DNA from: Granulicella sp.
GTDB taxonomy: Bacteria; Acidobacteriota; Terriglobia; Terriglobales; Acidobacteriaceae
Direction: 5' to 3'
NCBI GenBank assembly: GCA_027335345.1
Contig: DAHWOF010000011.1
Span: forward strand, 1 to 39,842
DNA: 39,842 bases
In this document: in pieces, positions 32,636 through 39,842 of the stretch
Layout of the letters: every line of letters begins with the position of its first letter
How positions within the stretch are numbered: position 1 is the stretch's first letter
Made by a program: the position numbers and the translations under genes
The notes under the pieces: generated by a model
What the model was told of the DNA's origin: nothing
Databases searched by the model: none
What the model saw: the letters and a program-made list of their open reading frames with translations, nothing else

Positions 32636-34570
32636 TTATGGCTTGGCTGCTCCCGTGCTGTCCCAAGGCAGGCTAATAGGAGCGGCGGTTGGAGGTGGGG
32701 GAAGATTCAAAGGAAAGGCGTACAGGTCCGAATCTCCCAGACGAATCCACCCCTCCGAAGCAGGCGTCCGGCCGGTCATGGAACCGGGATCGAAGGCGGC
32801 GACCACAACCTTGGCGCCCTGCGCCTTCAACACGGAGAGCACCTGCTGCCGGTTGGGCAGCCCCTGAAACTCCTCCAGCAGATGGGTCGGATCAGGGTTA
32901 TACACCTCGGTCAGCACCCGCACATCCGCCAGACGCATCCAGTACGGATCATTCAGGCAGGCGATGGTGCCCATGCAAGCAATGGCGTCGCCGGAGCCCA
33001 CACCCAGCGCATTCAACCCTCGCGCCGCCGCAAAGATGTTGGGTGAGTACCAGGCCGCGGGAAGACCGGCGGCAGACTCGTCCCTCCGCTGCTCCAGCGC
33101 GATGCGCAGGCTCTCGCCCAACGCCAGAAAGGCCAGCAGCGCCACCATCGCGGTGGCCGAGCGGCGCTGCCAGGAAGAACAAGAGGAAGCCGATGGCGCT
33201 GCAGCGAGTGACTGCGCTCGTTCGTCTGCGGCAGCCGGATCTTCCCCGGCAACGGAACCGCACTCTGGAGCTCCGACTCCCGAGTCCAGCGCCGCGAACA
33301 GCGAAAGAACGATGGCCAGCCAGGCCAGCGTGACGTAGCGCTCCTCGATGTTCACCACCGCATAGATGCCCCATATCGCCACGCCCAGCAGCAGCGGCGG
33401 CAAGGCGAAGGCGCTCGACCGCCAGCCCTCTCTGCCCGCGCCAACGCCGGCGCCGACTACGGGCAGCTCCAGCCGCGCCCCGCAGACCAGCAACAGCGCC
33501 AGCAGAATCCACGCCTCGGGATGATTCAAGAGGTAGCGCACGCTCAGCACCAGATTGCGCGCGTCTCGCTGCATCAGCCGCCGGGCGCTGAAGACCGGGG
33601 TGATGCGCTCGTGGAAGTAGGTCGGGTCAAACCAGGCCGGATACGTGCCGTACGGCTCCGCGCGGTAGCTGTAGATCCCCGGATGCGCCAACAGTTGCTG
33701 CTCCGGATGCAGGAGCTTGACGCGGGCCGAGCCGAAGCTGCCGGTCATCCACGGCTCGATGTGCATCTTCACCGTGCCGCTTACATACCAGGCGTAGTTC
33801 AAAGCGCCGGAGTCTCCAAAGTCAAACCGGTGCTTCTGCCGAGAGAGCGCGGCGATGTACGGTCCGGCCACAGCAGCGAAGACCACCAGCGCCAGCCCGC
33901 CTGCGGCCAGAACCCGCCCCATGCGACGGCGCTGCACCCAGAGCTGAAACAGCATCATCACGGCGATGGTGAGCAAGCCCGCCACCAAGGCGAAGCTCTT
34001 GGCCAGATACGCCAGGCCAAGAAACAGGCCCAGCAGCGGCGCATACACCAGGCTCGTCGTGGCCAGGCTCTCCAGCAGCATGGCGAAGGCCAGCAGCATC
34101 AGCGCCTGCAGCAGAGCGTCCGGACGCATATACGCCATCGAGAGTTCGCGCTGCGCCGCGATCACTGTCAGCGCAACCCCCAGCAGAAGCAGCGAGTCGA
34201 TACCCAGCAGATGGGCCGGCAAAGGGTTCATCTGGTGACGCAGCTTCACCAGCGCCGAGACAAAAAGCAACACGGCGGCTACGCAAGCCACAAAGATGAA
34301 GTAGTTCAAAACATAGTAAGCGTGCAGCTCATTCCAGCGGGTAGTGTGGAACAGGCGCTGGAAGAGCGCCAGAAGGGCCGGGTAGAGAGGATTCCAGTAC
34401 CCGTTGACCACCCCAGCCCAGTGGTGCGCCCGGATCAGATCGGCGATGTCCATGTCGGCCATGCCGTCGCCGTCCAAGCCGTAGGGAGCGTACCGCATCG
34501 CCAGCCAGCCGATAGGAATCAGCAGCCCCAGATTGACCAGAAGCGCGCGGCGCATGGTTTGCGATCTCAC
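32636..34570 (-). CDS. Multi-spanning GT-C type glycosyltransferase-like membrane protein
   Basis: Integral membrane protein of 644 residues with roughly a dozen hydrophobic segments. The first external loop carries acidic residues (GLDGDGMADMD, about residues 32-42), where ArnT/PMT-type (GT39/GT83-like) enzymes keep their catalytic acid. The C-terminal ~150 residues form a periplasmic-looking domain. There is no precise family I can name. The start is GTG at 34570 with GAGGA 5 bases upstream; an ATG five codons later is possible. It lies directly upstream of the GT2 gene on the same strand, which supports a lipid-linked sugar donor. Confidence 0.75.
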   Translation of the reverse strand: MRSQTMRRALLVNLGLLIPIGWLAMRYAPYGLDGDGMADMDIADLIRAHHWAGVVNGYWNPLYPALLALFQRLFHTTRWNELHAYYVLNYFIFVACVAAVLLFVSALVKLRHQMNPLPAHLLGIDSLLLLGVALTVIAAQRELSMAYMRPDALLQALMLLAFAMLLESLATTSLVYAPLLGLFLGLAYLAKSFALVAGLLTIAVMMLFQLWVQRRRMGRVLAAGGLALVVFAAVAGPYIAALSRQKHRFDFGDSGALNYAWYVSGTVKMHIEPWMTGSFGSARVKLLHPEQQLLAHPGIYSYRAEPYGTYPAWFDPTYFHERITPVFSARRLMQRDARNLVLSVRYLLNHPEAWILLALLLVCGARLELPVVGAGVGAGREGWRSSAFALPPLLLGVAIWGIYAVVNIEERYVTLAWLAIVLSLFAALDSGVGAPECGSVAGEDPAAADERAQSLAAAPSASSCSSWQRRSATAMVALLAFLALGESLRIALEQRRDESAAGLPAAWYSPNIFAAARGLNALGVGSGDAIACMGTIACLNDPYWMRLADVRVLTEVYNPDPTHLLEEFQGLPNRQQVLSVLKAQGAKVVVAAFDPGSMTGRTPASEGWIRLGDSDLYAFPLNLPPPPTAAPISLPWDSTGAAKP

Positions 34571-34843
34571 GGGGTTCCTCGTTGGGCGTCTGGCGTCATC
34601 GGCGTCGACAGGTTGAAGATGAGAGCTCTCTCAGCATATCTCGACTTCTGCGCTGCCAGCGAGAGGCTGAAGCCCGAAGCGCCTTCCAGGGCGTCTCGCG
34701 ACCCCGGGCAGAGCATCCCTCCGAATGATGGATAGTAGAATCAACCTCACGGCTGCTCGCCCTCGTCCACAGACAGCCGGAGGTGCTCCTTTTCAGATCC
34801 GCCCACAGCTTTCCGGGACCCTTTTTTGCAACGCGAGGCATTG
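34571..34843. other. Divergent spacer upstream of GT-C and FkbM genes
   Basis: 273 bases with no supported gene. It contains the 10-bp perfect palindrome GAGAGCTCTC at 34621-34630 and a T6 run near the FkbM start. Promoters for both directions are expected but not resolved. Confidence 0.45.
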
Positions 34844-35586
34844 ATGTCCAGGCAACCAACGCACTTCAGAGATGTGCTGAAGCCGATCAGTCGGGTTCGC
34901 TACATGATCTGGCGCTTCTTGGGCGGAAAACGCCCCATCGACGTGGATCTGATGATCGGGATCCGACTGCGCCTGCGGCCTCTCTCCACCACCGACTACG
35001 ATATCGCGTGGCAGATTTACTGGCGCGGGGACTATGACTCTCCCCGGCGACTGGAAAATGTTCGCAAGGTCGTAGACCTTGGGCCAATGTGGGCTACTCC
35101 TGTCTCTACTGGTGCCATAGATATCCAGAGTGCCGCGTTACCGCGCTGGAACCGCATCCGGTTCACGTGGACGTCATGCGGAGTAACCTGGCGCAGAACA
35201 ACGTGCTGGATCGCGTCCACCTTGTGGCCGCGGCCGCCGGATCGAGCCAGCGGCGTTCGTATCTGACCGATGCTCGCACCAGTTCGGCAGTCACGGACCA
35301 GGCCTCCGACTTCGAAATAAGCGTTGTGGACATCTTCCAGCAACCGGACCTGGCCGGACGCATCGATATTCTGAAGATCGACATCGAAGGCGGGGAGTAC
35401 GAGCTGCTCTGCGATCCCCGATTCAACAAGTTGGACGTCCGGACGCTGGTTCTGGAATGGCACAATACCCCGGAGTACCCTGATGGGAAGACCTGGTGCC
35501 TGCAGAAGCTACAGGAATTTGGCTATCAGACTCACGCGGGAAACGAGGATCTGCCGCTGGCCGGACTGATCTGGGCTTTTCGCTAA
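34844..35586 (+). pseudogene. FkbM family methyltransferase, frameshifted
   Basis: SAM-dependent methyltransferase of the FkbM type, which often methylates sugars. The first frame runs RKVVDLG at about 35066-35083, then goes astray; the second frame, from 35089, resumes as VGYSCLYWCHRYPECRVTALEP and continues through IDILKIDIEGGEYELL to the stop. Motif I (VDLGANVGYS) would be restored by one extra base within the GGGCC at 35081-35085, giving a single 247-residue protein. The ATG at 34844 has GAGG 5 bases upstream. The break falls exactly in the SAM-binding loop, so if real it abolishes function. A sequencing or assembly error in a G/C run is equally possible. Confidence 0.8.
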
Positions 35587-35597
35587 GGATTCTTCCT

Positions 35598-35614
35598 TGC
35601 GGGTGTATCCCGCA
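35598..35614. terminator. Weak hairpin between convergent FkbM and hslU genes
   Basis: 6-bp perfect stem TGCGGG/CCCGCA with a 5-base loop just after the FkbM stop, without a T-run. It may be a terminator, but the evidence is thin. Confidence 0.3.
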
Positions 35615-35676
35615 GCCGTTGAGGCGACCCCGCTTCGTCTGGCTTCCCCAGGATACAAACGAAGGCAGGACACAAA

Positions 35677-37317
<1,641 letters not shown>

Positions 37318-37333
37318 AAGAGTCTCCCTTCAG

Positions 37334-37966
37334 CTACTCCGTCCGAAGTTCTTCGATGGTGATGCTCTGGTTGGAGTAGATGCAGATCCCGGCTGCGATC
37401 CGCATGCTGCGCTCCACGATCTCGCGCGCGCTCATCGGCGTGTTCTCCAGCAGCGCCGTGGCCGCCGCCAGCGCAAAGCTGCCCCCGGAGCCGATGGTGG
37501 CGATCAGGCCGTCGCCCACCGCGTCAGGTTCGATTACATCGCCGTCACCGGAGAGCAGAAACAACTGCCGGGCATCGGCGACGATCAGCAGCGCCTGCAA
37601 CTGGCGCAACAGCTTGTCAGTGCGCCAGTCCTTGGCCAGCTCCACGGCGCTCCGGCCCAGATTGCCCCCATACTGCTCCAGCTTGGACTCAAAGCGGGTG
37701 AAGAGCGAGAAGGCATCCGCCGTGGAGCCGGCAAAGCCCGCCAGAATCCGGTCGTTGTAAAGCCGCCGGATCTTGCGCGCCGAGTGCTTCATCACCGTCG
37801 ACCCCAGCGTCACCTGCCCATCCGCACCCATCACCATCGCGTCGCCGCGGCGAACGCAGATTACCGTGGTCGAACGCACCCGGCGTCCATCCGCCAGATC
37901 CAGAGGGTGACCGGCCGGCTCCCGGGCCGCCGCGTCGCCCCTCAACTGCCATCTCTTCTCTCTCAT
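37334..37966 (-). CDS. hslV: ATP-dependent protease peptidase subunit HslV (ClpQ)
   Basis: Threonine peptidase forming the double-ring proteolytic core of HslVU. The core begins [20 protein letters not shown], with the catalytic N-terminal Thr of TTVICV, and continues [17 protein letters not shown] and [48 protein letters not shown] completes the pattern (shown in parts: GDGDVIEP and GSGGSFA). About 33 residues precede the Thr from the ATG at 37966. A GTG at 37879 would give a short family-like start (M-R-S-TT). Which start is used is uncertain; the longer form would need processing to free the Thr. The frame also opens at a GTG at 37972. Confidence 0.94.
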   Translation of the reverse strand: MREKRWQLRGDAAAREPAGHPLDLADGRRVRSTTVICVRRGDAMVMGADGQVTLGSTVMKHSARKIRRLYNDRILAGFAGSTADAFSLFTRFESKLEQYGGNLGRSAVELAKDWRTDKLLRQLQALLIVADARQLFLLSGDGDVIEPDAVGDGLIATIGSGGSFALAAATALLENTPMSAREIVERSMRIAAGICIYSNQSITIEELRTE

Positions 37967-38185
37967 ACGCACATCGCAGTATAGAGCAGTTCCCCCTCAC
38001 CCCGCCGCCGCGAGCCGCTGCGGCGGCAGCGGCGGGCAAGCGCGCGGAAGCCGGCGCAAGAACCAGATGGGGAACCTCCACGCAACACGCCGCGCACCGG
38101 TGGCGACGCAAACCTCCGCGCTGGGCTATGCTGCTGGTAGTGTCCCACTTGCAGACATCACCATGGACACAACCCAGAAGCGACT

Positions 38186-38725
38186 TTGAAACCGACTCTT
38201 CAGCAGCCGATCTTCCAGCAAGCAGCCAGCCTCACAAACCGCATGGCCGGCCGCCTGATCCAGGCAATGCGCCATCAGGATCCCAGGATCGTGGGCGGCG
38301 TGGGCGCCGCTGCGGTCTTGGCTGCGGGCGGACTGTGGTTTTATTTGGCCGCCCGGCGGCCTTCCGCCGAGCAGATTGAACGCCGTCGACGGGAGCAACT
38401 GACGCTGACCGGCCGCATCACCGATGGCGTCATCCTGGATGCCCGTACCCTGAGCAACGAGGACAGCATCTCGCCGACCCCGGAGGTGCTGGTGTACAGC
38501 TATAGCCTGGGGGGACTTACCTACCACTGCGCGCAGGACGTCTCGACTTTCCCCGACCAGGTGCTCGGCTTCCGCATCGATCAGCCCATCCAGGTGCGCT
38601 ATGACCCGCGCAATCCCGGCAACAGCATCCTCGTCTCCGAGACCTGGTCCGGCCTCTGGTTACGCCGCGAGCGAGCCAGCCGCGATCCCGACCAGCGCCG
38701 CAGCCACCCTGCCGTGGGCGGTTGA
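38186..38725 (+). CDS. DUF3592-like single-pass membrane protein
   Basis: 179-residue protein with one hydrophobic segment at about 37-56 (GGVGAAAVLAAGGLWFYLAA), a charged linker, and a C-terminal beta-rich part. The pattern VLVYSYSLGGLTYHCAQDVSTF followed by IDQPIQVRYDPRNPGNSIL (shown in parts: VYSYSLGGLTYHC and VRYDPRNP) resembles DUF3592, a domain of unknown role with a Y-P-NP motif. The start is uncertain: TTG at 38186 or ATG at 38243, neither with a good ribosome binding site. It is divergent from hslV. Function unknown. Confidence 0.6.
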   Translation: MKPTLQQPIFQQAASLTNRMAGRLIQAMRHQDPRIVGGVGAAAVLAAGGLWFYLAARRPSAEQIERRRREQLTLTGRITDGVILDARTLSNEDSISPTPEVLVYSYSLGGLTYHCAQDVSTFPDQVLGFRIDQPIQVRYDPRNPGNSILVSETWSGLWLRRERASRDPDQRRSHPAVGG

Positions 38726-38734
38726 GCACGCCCT

Positions 38735-38766
38735 CCAGGATCCCCGCCCGCCAGGATCCCCGCCCG
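38735..38766. repeat. 16-bp tandem duplication
   Basis: CCAGGATCCCCGCCCG occurs twice back to back (38735-38750 and 38751-38766), followed by CCAG, just after the DUF3592-like gene. Confidence 0.85.
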
Positions 38767-38830
38767 CCAGACTCTTGCTTACCCGGCAGCAGCTCGCCCG
38801 TCCCGCTTTGGGAACTCGTCCGGATTTCTT

Positions 38831-38860
38831 GCGCTACTTTGCGCCAGTTTGCGCTACTTT
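38831..38860. repeat. Three helically phased 10-bp repeats
   Basis: GCGCTACTTT, GCGCCAGTTT and GCGCTACTTT follow one another without gaps. The 10-bp period matches one DNA turn. They lie about 130 bases upstream of the small secreted protein gene and could be a phased protein-binding array or a simple duplication. Confidence 0.7.
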
Positions 38861-38988
38861 TGTCCTCCCAGACAGCGTCTAACAGACGAGGGCACTGCCT
38901 GTGAGCCACCGCTGAAGGCCGGGCCGGATTCGGCAAGGGCCGGAACCGGATGCTTGCCGGGACCGACGCGGTCAGGACCAGAACTTCC

Positions 38989-39387
38989 ATGTCAAACCTG
39001 GCGCCCAGATCCCGACGGCGTTGCAAACTTCGATCCCGCGCGGCCATTCGGACCTTGGCGGCAGTGATCTTCGTCGCCCTGGAGGCTCACGCCCAGGTCG
39101 CCTCGCTGCCTCCGCCCATCACCCTGCGCACGCTCCACGGCCAGATCACCGATGGCGGCCATGAACCGATTCGAGGAGCGGTCGTCCAGTTGCGCAACGA
39201 TAGCTCCGAGACGCTGGTCACCTACATCACGGGCAACAACGGCCGCTACCGCTTCCAGCGCCTGGACGGCAACACGGACTATGAGGTTTGGGTGATGTTC
39301 CGCGGCCGCCGCTCACGAAGCCGCAGCATTAGCAAGTTCGACAGCCATATGGACAAAGTCATCAACTTCCGGATCAGCCTGTACTGA
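38989..39387 (+). CDS. Small secreted protein with carboxypeptidase-regulatory-like domain
   Basis: About 132 residues. A basic N-region (RSRRRCKLRSR) and the hydrophobic segment TLAAVIFVALEAHAQ form a signal peptide ending near AHAQ. The remainder is a CarboxypepD_reg-like beta-sandwich: LHGQITDGGHEPIRGAVVQL, then YITGNNGRYRFQRLDGN and DYEVWVMFRG. Such modules are common in secreted proteins of this phylum, often in TonB-receptor-like proteins; here it stands alone. I chose the ATG at 38989; the frame is open to 38950. No strong ribosome binding site is visible. Function unknown. Confidence 0.75.
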   Translation: MSNLAPRSRRRCKLRSRAAIRTLAAVIFVALEAHAQVASLPPPITLRTLHGQITDGGHEPIRGAVVQLRNDSSETLVTYITGNNGRYRFQRLDGNTDYEVWVMFRGRRSRSRSISKFDSHMDKVINFRISLY

Positions 39388-39483
39388 GCACCGCGCCCGG
39401 GAGATCAAGTGGCCTTTTTTGGCACGCCGCCGCGTCTGTAGCATCTTGAGTTTGGATGGGCGCCACGAAGAGGGCTTGCAGCA

Positions 39484-39580
39484 GCGTTTTCTTTCCGCCC
39501 CAGCAGGCATGCCTGCCGGGGAGTCCGGGAAAGCGCCCATCGAGGTCGAGGCGTCCCTCTACACCTCGACTGAAAATGCT
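39484..39580 (-). repeat. Dispersed repeat element, copy 2
   Basis: Read on the minus strand, AGCATTT (39580-39574), the core (39566-39528) and AAAGAAAACGC (39494-39484) appear in the same order as in the copy at 9648-9761. The core matches at about 30 of 39 columns by eye. The loop region here is about 30 bases longer and is itself a near-perfect 24-bp palindrome centred on GCAGGCATGCCTGC (39502-39515). An outer pair GATGGGCGC (39455-39463) and GCGCCCATC (39533-39541) could close a larger stem. Confidence 0.7.
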
Positions 39581-39636
39581 AGAAGCTGGCCGAACGCGGT
39601 GGAAGAGCGATTCTTTCCACCTACGGCAACAGAGGT

Positions 39637-39842
39637 CTACTGCAGCACCGTTCGGTCGCCATCTCCGTTGCCGGGCTTGGGGTCTTCCGGAGGGATCACC
39701 GTCGCGCTGGCTACCTTGTCATCTGGATCCAGATGCAGCAGCCGCACGCCGGAGGTGCTGCGACCGACCGAGCGCACGCTCTTGGTGTCAATGCGGATGA
39801 TCTTGCCAAATTGACTGATCACCATCATCTCCGTAGTGTCAT
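39637..39842 (-). CDS. gyrA: DNA gyrase subunit A, C-terminal end (cut by window edge)
   Basis: The last ~67 codons of a gyrase A protein. The visible part is the final beta-pinwheel blade: MMVISQFGKIIRIDTKSVR then SVGRSTSGVRLLHLDPDDKV, which fits the GyrA pattern VGRNTQGVRLxxLxxxDKV (ParC lacks this repeated box in this form). It ends in an acidic Pro/Gly/Asp-rich tail. The reading frame runs to the window end without a start. The G-segment-cutting N-terminal domain lies outside the window. A topoisomerase IV subunit cannot be fully excluded. Confidence 0.85.
   Translation of the reverse strand, partial: DTTEMMVISQFGKIIRIDTKSVRSVGRSTSGVRLLHLDPDDKVASATVIPPEDPKPGNGDGDRTVLQ

Noticed and set aside
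39419-39814. 131-codon plus-strand open frame over the second repeat copy and gyrA end
   Set aside because: Half lies antisense to gyrA and the rest within the repeat; likely a spurious repeat-derived frame.

Overview
The window is a GC-rich bacterial chromosome segment that most resembles Acidobacteriota of the Terriglobia/Acidobacteriaceae type. This assignment is inferred from the mix of large secreted NHL-propeller lipoproteins with He_PIG/Ig-like modules, a carboxypeptidase-regulatory secreted protein, several exported S9/S10 serine peptidases and the style of the housekeeping proteins; no rRNA is present to settle it. There is no prophage, transposase, CRISPR array or recognisable defence island. 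Most of the window is ordinary chromosome.

Layout. (1) 1-5.5 kb, minus strand: a glyA fragment, an RsbU-type membrane PP2C phosphatase, an alpha/beta hydrolase and alanine racemase. (2) 5.9-9.3 kb, plus strand: prfA and an exported S9 peptidase. (3) 9.3-9.8 kb: a gene-free, hairpin-rich spacer carrying one copy of a dispersed repeat. (4) 9.8-15.9 kb, minus strand: a housekeeping cluster transcribed ispE, tRNA-Gln(UUG), prs, rplY, pth, rpsF, rpsR, rplI, linking isoprenoid and PRPP synthesis to translation. (5) 16.2-21.7 kb, minus strand: two paralogous giant lipoproteins. (6) 21.8-24.4 kb: a DHA2/EmrB-type exporter divergent from a TetR regulator, with two perfect tandem dyads lying over the exporter's ribosome binding site and start codon, and a 22-bp minisatellite at the tetR 3' end. 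(7) 24.5-28.6 kb, minus strand: an exported prolyl oligopeptidase and an exported S10 carboxypeptidase. (8) 28.8-31.3 kb, plus strand: a GlgA/GlgM-type GT4 synthase and transaldolase, followed by a good intrinsic terminator. (9) 31.4-35.6 kb: a polyprenyl-phosphate GT2 plus GT-C membrane glycosyltransferase pair (minus) and a frameshifted FkbM methyltransferase (plus). (10) 35.7-38.0 kb, minus strand: the hslV-hslU protease operon. (11) 38.2-39.8 kb: a DUF3592-like membrane protein, a small secreted carboxypeptidase-regulatory protein, a second, inverted copy of the dispersed repeat, and the 3' end of gyrA.

The observations most worth a second look are the duplicated operator that overlaps the exporter translation start, the diverged dispersed repeat found at 9.65 and 39.5 kb in opposite orientations, the unnamed middle domain shared by the two lipoproteins, and the single-base frameshift in the FkbM gene. 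No convincing new multi-gene system was found. Starts of several genes were moved inward or kept at GTG on the basis of ribosome binding sites and family N-termini, and each case is stated.
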